DNA from: an uncultured Granulosicoccaceae bacterium
GTDB taxonomy: Bacteria > Pseudomonadota > Gammaproteobacteria > Granulosicoccales > Granulosicoccaceae
Length of the DNA stretch: 12,541 nucleotides
Direction of reading: 5' to 3'
NCBI GenBank assembly: GCA_937951695.1
Contig: CALFBL010000084.1
Span: 1 to 12,541 of the forward strand
Shown here: positions 1 through 7,208 of the stretch, piece after piece
Layout of the letters: each line of letters opens with the position of its first letter
Numbering within the stretch: the stretch's first letter is position 1
Program-made: the position numbers and the translations under genes
Notes under the pieces: model-generated
The model's input: only the letters and a program-made list of their open reading frames with translations
Told to the model about the DNA's origin: nothing
The model's database searches: none

Positions 1-1835
1 GGGGTGTCGTCAGGAGGAATGGTGGCCATGGTGAGCGTTTTATGGTGATACGACTCGATAGTGGCAAAACATTTACTGATGGCCGTTAACATGCCCAGCG
101 CCAGTACGTCCACTTTCAACAGACCCAGTTCTTCCAGATCATTTTTATCCCATTGGATGGTGGTTCTATCGGGCATTGCAGCGTTCTCTACTGGTACCAG
201 GGTGGAGAGATCTCTGTCTGAGATAACAAAGCCACCCACGTGTTGGGATAAATGTCTGGGGAACCCCAGCAACTGATCGAGCAGCCACGCATAACGTTTC
301 ATCAGTGGGCTGTCTGGATCAAAGCCCATATCGATCAGGCGCTCCCCAATAACGTGTGAACCGTCCCACCACGCTAACGATTTTGATAAGGCATCGATCT
401 GATCAACGGATAAGCCAATCACTTTACCGATGTCGCGAATCGCGCTTTTCTTTCGGTAGGTGACAACCGTTGCGGCAAGAGCGGCGCGGTGACGACCGTA
501 CTTGGCGTATATGTATTGAATAACTTCTTCACGGCGTTCGTGTTCAAAATCGACATCGATATCGGGTGGTTCATCGCGTTCTTTTGAGATAAAGCGTTCA
601 AATAGCATGCGGGTGCGTGCGGGATCCACCTCGGTGATGCCTAAGCAAAAACACACTGCCGAGTTAGCAGCAGAGCCTCGTCCCTGACACAATATGTTTT
701 GACTGCGGGCAAAATTGACAATGTCGTAGACGGTGAGAAAGTACGACTCGTAATTCATATCGCGTATCAGATTAAGCTCATGCTCAATCTGGTTGGTTAC
801 ATCAGTGGTTACACCGTCTGGCCATCGCCAGGCAACCCCTTCGTAAGTGAGTTGTCTGAGGTAGACGCTGGAGGTCAACTCTGCTGGCACGACCTCACGC
901 GGGTATTGATAGTCCAATTCACTTAATTCAAAAGTGCACAATTCGGCCACCAAGGCGCTGTTAACCAATGTTTGCTCTGGGTACAGGGCGCGTAAGGCTC
1001 GCGCATCGCGCAAGTAATGTTCACCATTGGGAAACAGTCGCTTGCCGGCCTCATCCAGCGTGCAGGTATGATGAATGCAGGTCAGCACATCCTGCAGTGC
1101 GCGGCGCGATCTGCGATGCATGTGCACATCCCCTGCAGCGATCACCGCGAACTGAAAGCGCGCGGCGGTGGCGAGTAGCCAATGGGTGTGCTTGTTATCG
1201 TATTGGTTGTAATGCAATTCAAGCGCTAAGAAGGTGTGCGGCCCGAGGCTTTTAAACCATTGAAACCAGGGATCCAGTTCGCGTTTGAGCGGTTGGGTAT
1301 CGAATACGCGATTGCTTGGGTGCGAGGCGTGTTGCAACGCGGTAGAGGCGGTGGCGCGAGCGGCATCGTCGGGAAAATAGGGTGGCACCAGTAGCAGCGC
1401 GCAAGCATCCAGACCCGCGTGATCGATCATGTTTCGATTGATGTTGTAGCTGCCTTTATCGGCGTTTCGCCTGGCTTCGGTGATAAGCCGGCATAGCCTG
1501 GAATAGCCCAGAGCATCGCGCGCCAATGCCACCAGACGAAAGCCGTCATCGAGTGCAAATTCACAGCCGATGAGCAATCGAAAAGACAGCCTTGGCGTGC
1601 TGGTAAGCAATTCCCGCACTCGTCCATAGGCACGGACCACACCGGCCATCGAACATTCATCGGTGATAGCGAGCGCCTCGTAGCCGTGCTCTATAGCGGT
1701 ATCGACCAGTTCTTCCGGGTGGGAAGCGCCGCGCAGAAAGCTGAAGTTACTGACACAGTGCAGCTCAGCGTAGCGCAATGGCTCGCCGTTTGAACGGCCC
1801 GGCGGGTGGCTATACGGTGTGGAAAAAACCGGCAT
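1..1835 (-). CDS. dnaE2: Error-prone DNA polymerase DnaE2 (C-family), C-terminus cut by the window edge
   Basis: Translating the minus strand from ATG at 1835 gives 611 uninterrupted residues that run off the left edge; the family is about 1,000-1,080 residues, so roughly the last 40 percent is missing. An N-terminal PHP domain begins near residue 21 (YAELHCVSNFSFLRGASHP), followed by LAITDECSMAGVVRA at 55-69. The polymerase core has GRGSAANSAVCF near 385-396, the catalytic aspartate motif PDIDIDF at 424-430 followed by EHERREEV, and a third likely catalytic Asp, D576, in LLKVDVLALG. The PHP HxH position reads H-C-V, as in PHP domains thought inactive in proofreading. DnaE2 is a non-essential, SOS-induced polymerase for translesion synthesis and damage mutagenesis, usually acting with ImuA/ImuB. 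The start is fixed by an in-frame TAG three codons upstream. No Shine-Dalgarno is visible. Upstream lies a GH16 gene, not imuB. Family assignment is strong. Confidence 0.94.
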   Translation of the reverse strand, partial: MPVFSTPYSHPPGRSNGEPLRYAELHCVSNFSFLRGASHPEELVDTAIEHGYEALAITDECSMAGVVRAYGRVRELLTSTPRLSFRLLIGCEFALDDGFRLVALARDALGYSRLCRLITEARRNADKGSYNINRNMIDHAGLDACALLLVPPYFPDDAARATASTALQHASHPSNRVFDTQPLKRELDPWFQWFKSLGPHTFLALELHYNQYDNKHTHWLLATAARFQFAVIAAGDVHMHRRSRRALQDVLTCIHHTCTLDEAGKRLFPNGEHYLRDARALRALYPEQTLVNSALVAELCTFELSELDYQYPREVVPAELTSSVYLRQLTYEGVAWRWPDGVTTDVTNQIEHELNLIRDMNYESYFLTVYDIVNFARSQNILCQGRGSAANSAVCFCLGITEVDPARTRMLFERFISKERDEPPDIDVDFEHERREEVIQYIYAKYGRHRAALAATVVTYRKKSAIRDIGKVIGLSVDQIDALSKSLAWWDGSHVIGERLIDMGFDPDSPLMKRYAWLLDQLLGFPRHLSQHVGGFVISDRDLSTLVPVENAAMPDRTTIQWDKNDLEELGLLKVDVLALGMLTAISKCFATIESYHHKTLTMATIPPDDT

Positions 1836-1839
1836 CTTT

Positions 1840-1877
1840 AACTATATATAATAACAGTACAGTAACTATATACAGTC
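1840..1877 (-). promoter_or_regulatory. Two tandem LexA-like SOS boxes upstream of dnaE2
   Basis: On the minus strand two 16-base sites lie head to tail. CTGTATATAGTTACTG (1875-1860) and CTGTTATTATATATAG (1857-1842) both start with a perfect CTGT half and have a degenerate second half. They compare with the gammaproteobacterial LexA consensus CTGT-N8-ACAG. The two cores are 18 bases apart centre to centre. The inner one ends 6 bases before the dnaE2 ATG, so bound LexA would block the promoter or start region. dnaE2 genes are classic SOS targets, which supports the reading. Each box is imperfect, so binding is inferred. Confidence 0.62.
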
Positions 1878-1899
1878 TTTGAGCCAATATCTACAGACA

Positions 1900-1930
1900 T
1901 AAAAAAAGCGGCTCACTTATGCGAGCCGCT
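1900..1930 (-). terminator. Rho-independent terminator after the GH16 gene
   Basis: Read on the minus strand, AGCGGCTC and GAGCCGCT form a perfect 8-base stem (1930-1923 with 1914-1907) around an 8-base loop, followed by a run of Ts (complement of the As at 1901-1907). It lies 60 bases past the GH16 stop codon and upstream of the dnaE2 boxes. It would end GH16 transcription and isolate dnaE2 on its own promoter. Confidence 0.85.
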
Positions 1931-1991
1931 CCTCAATTATCTCGTCCTGGCCCGCACGAGCGGCGGCTCCAGTCCGATCATAGAGTCACTA

Positions 1992-3782
1992 CTACTGCGA
2001 TACATCTTCCTGATCGGATGCAAAACCAGCGCTGACAAAGGGCTCACGCTGCATCACGCGAATGTAGTCCACTTCGTACTGGAACGGGAAGATATCCGGG
2101 TTTGCGGCATCCGGTGTGGGTGCCCAAGCCGAGCCTGCCACCAGATAATTAACGATAACCTGAGGTGCACGACCCACTTGAGGACCTGTCAGACGCTTGA
2201 TCTCGACACCGTCGATGTACCAGATAATCAGTGACGGCTCCCACAGTACGCCGTAGGTGTGGAAGTCATCGCTGTACAGCTCACCGGTTGGGTTCTCAAA
2301 ATTCATCGTTGGTGATGACATGATGTCACCGGTTAACGGATTCTCGTAGTGATAAGTCTGGAACGCATCTTCGTCGCCAAAGGGGTTCTCACCGAGGTAC
2401 TCGAGAATGTCAATTTCTGGGCTCTGGCGCTGAATGCCTTCACCGGGATAACGGTGAAACAGATAAAAGCTGGACAATGCACCAACCGAGCTGCTTACAC
2501 GCATTCGACCTTCCGCATAACCGTACAGGAATTGAAAGTTCGATGAACCGTCAGTGCTGTGCGACGACAGGGCACCTGATAGGAATTCGCAACGATCCAG
2601 ACCCGTGGGGTCAGGCGCATCGCACTGAGGTGGCAACGAGCTGCGCAATTCGTCTGGAACGGGAATGGCTTCAATGATTAACGAATCCCCTGTGAAACTA
2701 AACGGATCGTAGCCGAAATCGGGTTGTTCCTGAGTGTTCACAAAGTACTGCTGTTCACCGTTGATGATCGAATCGGCGGCGATCAGCTCGGTCGTCCATT
2801 TATCGGCATCAATCGAGTTGCCAGTGAATTCATCTTCGAACACCGTGGTGAATTCGTCGAGGAAAAAACGCGTCTCAGATAGATCATTACGCTGAGCGAA
2901 ATCATCATCTGTACCGAGGAACGGGTCTTCATAGCGTGGGATGGGTGCGCCACGATCCGCATGATAGGTTATGGTTAATTCGTTTGATCGAGGCGACTCT
3001 TGTCCATCGTTGTCAATCGCAGACACTTGATAGGTATAGGTGTCACCGGGTACCGGCTGGTTGACCTGGCAGAAATGAATGGTGTCGAAAAAGCGCGTGA
3101 AGTTGCAGTCGATAAACGATGTCGTGCGCCAGATCTGTTCGAGCTCGGCCTGGGTGCCACTGTTCAGACTGGTCTGATTGCGCTCAATGTCATAGATGAC
3201 ACCATCGCTTCGGTACAGTTTATAGGCAACCACTTCGCCGTCGTCGTTAGACGGGGCCCAGTTCAGCTGAGCCCAGTCATTACTGACGAGTTCGATCCGC
3301 AGATTTTTCGGTGTCGTTGGCGCGCCGCCAACAACCGCTGCTTCACTATCAACTTCCAACAAGGTGTTGAAAGGATCAGCCAGGGATGGTCCCGGCACTG
3401 CGTCCGCGAATGGATCCGGCAACGTAGGGGGTACTTCACCGGCTGCCAGAGCAGGTGGCTCTGAGTCCGTGCCACCCGTGTCCGAACCGTCATCGGATGC
3501 CGTGTCCGTGTCCGTAACATCAGTGTCCGAACCGTCATCGGATGCCGTGTCCGTGTCCGTAACATCAGTGTCCGTGTCCGTGTCCGTGTCCGTGTCCGTG
3601 TCCGTAACATCGTTGTTTGAACCGTCATCAGATGCCGTGTCTGTGTCGTTACTGTCGAACACCTCGGGCACGCCGGCAGCTGCGCCATTGGAGCCGCCAT
3701 CGTCTGAGGACGAACAGGCTACGAATGAGGTTGAGGCGAGCGCCAGCACTGCTAAGCGTATTAATTTATGGGTATCTTGCAC
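1992..3782 (-). CDS. GH16-family glycoside hydrolase lipoprotein with FN3-like domain and Asp-Thr repeat linker
   Basis: Predicted 596-residue outer-membrane or surface lipoprotein that hydrolyses a beta-linked polysaccharide. The N-terminal signal (KLIRLAVLALASTSFVAC) ends in a lipobox-like FVAC with C23, followed by Ser-rich sequence. Residues about 46-101 are a low-complexity Asp-Thr/Ser linker. Residues about 155-273 look like a fibronectin type III domain (TPKNLRIEL, LNWAPSNDDGEVVAYKLYR, YTYQVSAIDNDG). Residues about 311-579 are the GH16 domain. Its catalytic motif EIDILE at 456-461 gives E456 as nucleophile, D458 and E461 as acid/base, matching the beta-bulge ExDxxE form of laminarinases, agarases and relatives. 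INGEQQYFVN and the C-terminal YEVDYIRV also fit the family. I chose GTG at 3782 because AAGGG lies 7 bases upstream and the signal peptide then starts properly. ATG at 3833 would add 17 residues before the signal. The substrate cannot be named; a laminarin-like beta-glucan is a guess. It has its own terminator and no linked transport genes. Confidence 0.9.
   Translation of the reverse strand: MQDTHKLIRLAVLALASTSFVACSSSDDGGSNGAAAGVPEVFDSNDTDTASDDGSNNDVTDTDTDTDTDTDTDVTDTDTASDDGSDTDVTDTDTASDDGSDTGGTDSEPPALAAGEVPPTLPDPFADAVPGPSLADPFNTLLEVDSEAAVVGGAPTTPKNLRIELVSNDWAQLNWAPSNDDGEVVAYKLYRSDGVIYDIERNQTSLNSGTQAELEQIWRTTSFIDCNFTRFFDTIHFCQVNQPVPGDTYTYQVSAIDNDGQESPRSNELTITYHADRGAPIPRYEDPFLGTDDDFAQRNDLSETRFFLDEFTTVFEDEFTGNSIDADKWTTELIAADSIINGEQQYFVNTQEQPDFGYDPFSFTGDSLIIEAIPVPDELRSSLPPQCDAPDPTGLDRCEFLSGALSSHSTDGSSNFQFLYGYAEGRMRVSSSVGALSSFYLFHRYPGEGIQRQSPEIDILEYLGENPFGDEDAFQTYHYENPLTGDIMSSPTMNFENPTGELYSDDFHTYGVLWEPSLIIWYIDGVEIKRLTGPQVGRAPQVIVNYLVAGSAWAPTPDAANPDIFPFQYEVDYIRVMQREPFVSAGFASDQEDVSQ
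3481..3648. repeat. In-gene tandem repeats: 45-base unit and hexamer run encoding the Asp-Thr linker
   Basis: Positions 3481-3525 and 3526-3570 are two identical 45-base copies (15 codons of the GH16 linker). They are followed by five perfect copies of TCCGTG (3571-3600), which read Asp-Thr on the coding minus strand, and then by a diverged third copy of the long unit to about 3648. All units are multiples of 3, so copy-number change would lengthen or shorten the linker without breaking the frame. The repeats also create a long spurious open frame on the plus strand. Confidence 0.95.
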
Positions 3783-3879
3783 AGGGTTTCCCTTTTTTTC
3801 GCGGAAATGAAGAGATGCGGTTTTGGGTAGCATTCTCCAACCGCAAGAATATTTTTGAACACCACTAATATTGTGGCCG

Positions 3880-3947
3880 GAATGGTAACACCGCCATTTG
3901 CGTAGCCTAAGCGTGCTAGGTCATATTTCGCGTGTGAATGGTGACAC
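3880..3947. repeat. Paired direct repeat GAATGGTRACAC in the divergent promoter region
   Basis: GAATGGTAACAC (3880-3891) and GAATGGTGACAC (3936-3947) differ at one base and start 56 bases apart, between five and six helical turns. The right copy overlaps the CRP-like dyad. The pair could be two operator copies for a regulator of the GH16 gene or glcB. No regulator is encoded nearby. Confidence 0.4.
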
Positions 3948-3948
3948 A
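3933..3948. promoter_or_regulatory. CRP/Vfr-like operator candidate
   Basis: TGTGAATGGTGACACA matches the CRP consensus TGTGA-N6-TCACA at 9 of 10 conserved positions. It lies about 150 bases upstream of the GH16 start and about 270 bases upstream of glcB. Both a polysaccharide hydrolase and malate synthase are the kind of carbon-use gene that CRP controls. This is a sequence match only, and one such match could occur by chance. Confidence 0.32.
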
Positions 3949-4215
3949 TAAGTAAGCTAAGCGGCCTGGGTTCAAGTTATTGACAGACATGGCGCAGTTC
4001 GTTGACGGAACTTTGTCTTGGCCGAACTCGCACCGCGACCGAAACCTCGACCCTGTCTCACTGCCTTGTACCCGTTTAGCCAAAATTCATCCCTATAACG
4101 GAGCGATATTTTTTAACCCAATTCGACAACCACCGCGGGTAAAATGCCCGCCACAGTCAATTCGCCTGCGTTAGCCGTTCTGCACTGACGCCATCACTCA
4201 CTCTAGGGTCCAGAA

Positions 4216-6393
4216 ATGAGCATTACTATCCCCAGCGGTTACCAAGTCGCTGATACGCTTTATCAGTTCGTCGAACAAGAAGCTCTACCGGGGTCCGGGG
4301 TCACCAGCGAGAGGTTCTGGACGGGACTGGCGAGTGTGCTCGACGATTTCAATCCGCGTACAACGCACGTTTTAGCGAAGCGGGTAGAGCTGCAGTCGGC
4401 TATTAATGACTGGCACGAGAAAAATCCGGGCACACCGGATATGTCAATTTACAAAGCCTTCCTGACCGATATTGGTTATCTGGTGCCGGTCCCGGATACC
4501 AACCAGGTAATCGTCGATCGGGTCGATCCGGAAATCGCTACCGTTGCGGGCCCACAACTGGTGGTTCCGGTCAATAATGCGCGTTATGCGCTGAACGCTG
4601 CTAATGCGCGCTGGGGAAGCTTGTACGATGCGCTCTACGGCACAGACGCCATCAGTGAAGAGGATGGGGGTTCGCGTTCTGGTCCATACAACCCCACCCG
4701 CGGTCAGCGAGTGATTGCGTGGGCCAACAATTTTCTCAATCAAGCCGCACCGCTTGCCCAAGGTGATTACGCTGATGTCACCGTCTTCACTGTTGAGAAG
4801 GGTATTCTGCAGGCCACGCTGCAGTCGGGCAGTAAAATTGGGTTGAAGGATCCGACTCAGTGCGTGGGCTATGTGGGTGATAAAGACTCGCCGTCGGTTG
4901 TTGTGTTGAAAAACAACGGATTGCACATTGAACTGGTCATCGACCCGGACCATCCGGTGGGCAAAGACAGCGCCTGCGGGATGAAGGATGTATGGCTGGA
5001 GTCGGCATTAACCACAATTCAGGACTGTGAGGATTCTGTCGCCGCGGTGGACGCCGAAGATAAAGTCGTTGTATATCGAAACTGGCTGGGTTTAATGACT
5101 GGCAAGTTGCGGGAATCGTTTGAAAAAGGTGGCGAAACTGTGGTGCGAGCCTTAAACGATGATCGGCGCTACACAACCGTGTCGGGTGGCGAGGCGCGTT
5201 TGCCTGGACGCAGTGTGCAATTGGTCAGACACGTCGGTGCGCACATGAAAACCGATATGGTGTTGACCGCCGACGGCGAAGAGGTTTATGAAACCTTGGT
5301 CGATGCCATGGTGACGTGTTTGTGCGCTACTCATGACTTCGCAAAATCCAGCGATCAGCCTAGAAATTCGCGCACCGGCAGCATGTACGTGGTGAAGCCT
5401 AAAATGCATGGACCAGAGGAAGTTGCGTTAGCGGTTGACTTGTTTACGCAGGTGGAGAAGCTACTCGATTTGCCAAGAAACACCATGAAAATGGGCATCA
5501 TGGATGAAGAGCGGCGAACCTCAGTCAACCTCGAAGCTTGCATCTCGGCAGCTCGTGAGCGAGTGATCTTCATAAACACGGGCTTTCTCGATCGCACGGG
5601 CGACGAGATGCACACCAGCATGAACGCCGGCGTGATGATTCCCAAGGGGGAGATGAAAAACGCTGCCTGGCTAGCCGCCTATGAAGACAGCAACGTCGAT
5701 GTGGGCCTGAAGTGTGGCCTCAGCGGCAACGGGCAAATCGGCAAGGGGATGTGGGCGATGCCCGATCAAATGGCCGATATGTTGGAGGCCAAAATAGCTC
5801 ACCCGAAGGCCGGTGCGACTACCGCCTGGGTACCGTCGCCCACTGCAGCCACCTTGCACGCGACGCATTACCATCAAGTATCGGTCGGTGAGCGACAGGC
5901 TGAGGTTGCCAAGCGTGATGCGGCTGCAGTGGAGACGCTTCTATTGATTCCTTTGGCCGATGCAGGCCGAAATTTTTCGACAGAAGAGCTTCAGCGTGAG
6001 CTGGACAACAACGCACAGAGCATCCTCGGGTACGTGGTCCGCTGGGTGAATAATGGGGTGGGTTGCTCGAAAGTGCCCGACATCAATAATGTGGGTCTGA
6101 TGGAAGATCGGGCGACGCTGCGAATTTCCAGTCAATTGCTCGCCAATTGGTTGCATCACGAGCTGATTAGTGAACAACAAATCAGGGACACCATGGAGCG
6201 CATGGCGTTGGTTGTCGACCAACAGAATTCGGCCGATCCACACTACGCTGCCATGGCCCCTGGCTTCGACGACAGCGTGGCTTTTCAAGCAGCGCTTGAT
6301 TTGGTGTTGAAAGGGCGCGACCAGGCAAACGGTTACACCGAATTTGTGCTAACCGAGCGGCGACGCGCCAGAAAGTCTCAATTGGCTGAGTAA
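4216..6393 (+). CDS. glcB: Malate synthase G
   Basis: Condenses glyoxylate with acetyl-CoA to give malate and CoA in the cytoplasm, serving glyoxylate and glycolate use and the glyoxylate bypass. The 725 residues match the single-chain G isoform (723 in Escherichia coli), clearly longer than malate synthase A. Diagnostic stretches are TIQDCEDSVAAVDAEDKV (267-284), RSVQLVRHVG with catalytic R338, NSRTGSMYVVKPKMHGPEEV (384-403), MGIMDEERRTS with Mg-ligand E431, NTGFLDRTGDE with Mg-ligand D459, GQIGKGMWAMPD (506-517), and GCSKVPD with C617 before MEDRATLRISSQ, where D631 is the expected catalytic base. All key residues are present. AGGG lies about 9 bases before the ATG. No isocitrate lyase or glycolate oxidase gene is adjacent. 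No clear terminator follows, so some transcripts could read into the next gene. Confidence 0.98.
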   Translation: MSITIPSGYQVADTLYQFVEQEALPGSGVTSERFWTGLASVLDDFNPRTTHVLAKRVELQSAINDWHEKNPGTPDMSIYKAFLTDIGYLVPVPDTNQVIVDRVDPEIATVAGPQLVVPVNNARYALNAANARWGSLYDALYGTDAISEEDGGSRSGPYNPTRGQRVIAWANNFLNQAAPLAQGDYADVTVFTVEKGILQATLQSGSKIGLKDPTQCVGYVGDKDSPSVVVLKNNGLHIELVIDPDHPVGKDSACGMKDVWLESALTTIQDCEDSVAAVDAEDKVVVYRNWLGLMTGKLRESFEKGGETVVRALNDDRRYTTVSGGEARLPGRSVQLVRHVGAHMKTDMVLTADGEEVYETLVDAMVTCLCATHDFAKSSDQPRNSRTGSMYVVKPKMHGPEEVALAVDLFTQVEKLLDLPRNTMKMGIMDEERRTSVNLEACISAARERVIFINTGFLDRTGDEMHTSMNAGVMIPKGEMKNAAWLAAYEDSNVDVGLKCGLSGNGQIGKGMWAMPDQMADMLEAKIAHPKAGATTAWVPSPTAATLHATHYHQVSVGERQAEVAKRDAAAVETLLLIPLADAGRNFSTEELQRELDNNAQSILGYVVRWVNNGVGCSKVPDINNVGLMEDRATLRISSQLLANWLHHELISEQQIRDTMERMALVVDQQNSADPHYAAMAPGFDDSVAFQAALDLVLKGRDQANGYTEFVLTERRRARKSQLAE

Positions 6394-6507
6394 TCGCTGA
6401 AGAATAATGCTTTCCTGAATGAAACTTTTACAGATACAGCGGTCTTAATCATATGCGTGGTTGGAGCCAGAGACTCATTGTTTGCGGTTGTGGGCAGTGA
6501 GAAATTG

Positions 6508-6538
6508 TTGACACTCGCAACTATAGAGTCGCTGTATC
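6508..6538 (+). promoter_or_regulatory. Possible promoter for the cytochrome P460-family gene
   Basis: An exact TTGACA -35 hexamer (6508-6513) lies 75 bases before the start codon. The best -10 downstream, TGTATC (6533-6538), is poor and at 19-base spacing, so this is a weak call. A strong ribosome binding site (GAGAGG, 6576-6581) lies six bases before the ATG. Confidence 0.25.
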
Positions 6539-6587
6539 CTTATCCGCTAAATGCGGCAGCGTCATTTAATATTTCGAGAGGTTTGTT

Positions 6588-7106
6588 ATGCGTTTAACTT
6601 TACGCCGTCAATCAACGGCACTTTTATTGGGTGTGGCCAGTGCTTCGATTGCCGGTTGCGGAGTGTTGAATACCGGGCCTGCCGATGAACGTTGGGCTAA
6701 CTACAAAACTTGGACTAAAATCACCGAGGGCAATGTCGGTACGGGCGATCCGACCGGTTTTATCGGTAACGTGCACAAGGGGTCTAGCGGCTACCGAGAT
6801 GTATACGTGAACGATATCGGGGCTGCGATGCTCGCGAGTGAAGGTCCTTATAACTTTCCGGCTGGAACCGTGATTGTTAAAGAACAATTCGAAAACAAAG
6901 CCAATTGGGAGTCGCAAACTGGCGCTGGCGTAACTGTGAGTGTCAAGGCCACCGCTAGTGATGCGCCTAATGTAGACGATTGGATTTGGGCCAGCAGCTT
7001 CCGCGGCACGGCGAAAGCAGACCCTTTCTGTTCAGGCTGTCACTCAATCGCTGCGAAAGACGATTATGCTTTCACTAACGGTGCCTTCCTCGCGGCTGAG
7101 AAATAG
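6588..7106 (+). CDS. Cytochrome P460-family haem lipoprotein
   Basis: A 172-residue lipoprotein with signal peptide MRLTLRRQSTALLLGVASAS and lipobox IAGC (C24), so it should be anchored in the cell envelope and face the periplasm. One c-type haem site, CSGCH, is at 148-152, followed by AAKDDYAFT. This placement of CxxCH near the C-terminus before a D-(Y/V)-x-F-T motif, with RDVYVN (70-75) and FPAGTVIVKE (90-99) upstream, is characteristic of the cytochrome P460 / cytochrome c'-beta fold. P460 proteins oxidise hydroxylamine or act on nitric oxide; c'-beta proteins bind NO or CO. From memory, the haem-crosslinking lysine of Nitrosomonas P460 lies in the TVIVKE stretch, which would make K98 the counterpart here; this needs an alignment. 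No hydroxylamine or denitrification genes adjoin, so the substrate is unknown. The ribosome binding site is good. Confidence 0.85.
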   Translation: MRLTLRRQSTALLLGVASASIAGCGVLNTGPADERWANYKTWTKITEGNVGTGDPTGFIGNVHKGSSGYRDVYVNDIGAAMLASEGPYNFPAGTVIVKEQFENKANWESQTGAGVTVSVKATASDAPNVDDWIWASSFRGTAKADPFCSGCHSIAAKDDYAFTNGAFLAAEK

Positions 7107-7112
7107 CCCCGG

Positions 7113-7182
7113 GTACTGGTTGTGCGCGACACGAGCCGTGTCAGTACGCTTTAGGCGGTCAGTACGCTTTAGGCGCGTACTG
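7113..7182. other. Hairpin cluster after the cytochrome P460-family gene
   Basis: Four alternating copies of GTACTG/CAGTAC can pair into two hairpins. The first closes GTACTG (7113-7118) with CAGTAC (7142-7147) and has an inner perfect stem GACACG/CGTGTC (7128-7133 with 7137-7142) that shares the base at 7142. The second pairs CAGTACG (7160-7166) with CGTACTG (7176-7182). Neither is followed by a T run. They lie in the 3' untranslated region, ahead of the terminator. Possible roles are transcript stability or protein binding. Confidence 0.5.
7140..7175. repeat. Perfect 18-base tandem duplication
   Basis: GTCAGTACGCTTTAGGCG occurs at 7140-7157 and again, unchanged, at 7158-7175. The exact identity suggests recent duplication by slippage or selection for a repeated site. 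It lies outside any supported gene. Confidence 0.95.
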
Positions 7183-7208
7183 GACCGAACGTCTCACCCT
7201 GTGAATCG

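Larger units (their letters stand above)
3834..4215. other. Divergent intergenic region between the GH16 gene and glcB
   Basis: About 380 bases with no supported gene; small open frames here have no convincing start or composition. It must carry the promoters for both divergent genes. An exact -35 hexamer TTGACA occurs on the plus strand at 3980-3985 without a good -10 at the right spacing. A TATAAC at 4094-4099 lacks a matching -35. A short hairpin (GCGGG 4135-4139 with CCCGC 4147-4151) sits in the likely glcB leader. The CRP-like dyad and the paired GAATGGTRACAC repeats are listed separately. Confidence 0.6.

Noticed and set aside
3571..3600. Hexamer array considered as a CRISPR-like or origin iteron array
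   Set aside because: There are no spacers, the unit is 6 bases and in frame, and it encodes the Asp-Thr linker of the GH16 protein.
3364..3810. Plus-strand open frame of 148 codons rich in Ser-Val
   Set aside because: It is antisense to the GH16 gene, and its length comes from the tandem repeats, which lack stops in this frame. It has no domain and no plausible start region.
3761..3949. Minus-strand 62-codon open frame overlapping the GH16 start
   Set aside because: Out of frame with the GH16 lipoprotein signal sequence and overlapping it; no domain features.
3980..4174. Small TTG-started open frame (64 codons) upstream of glcB
   Set aside because: No ribosome binding site, no recognisable product, and it occupies the likely glcB promoter and leader.
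4444..4953. Minus-strand open frame of 169 codons
   Set aside because: Lies wholly inside glcB, whose conserved residues run through this region on the plus strand.
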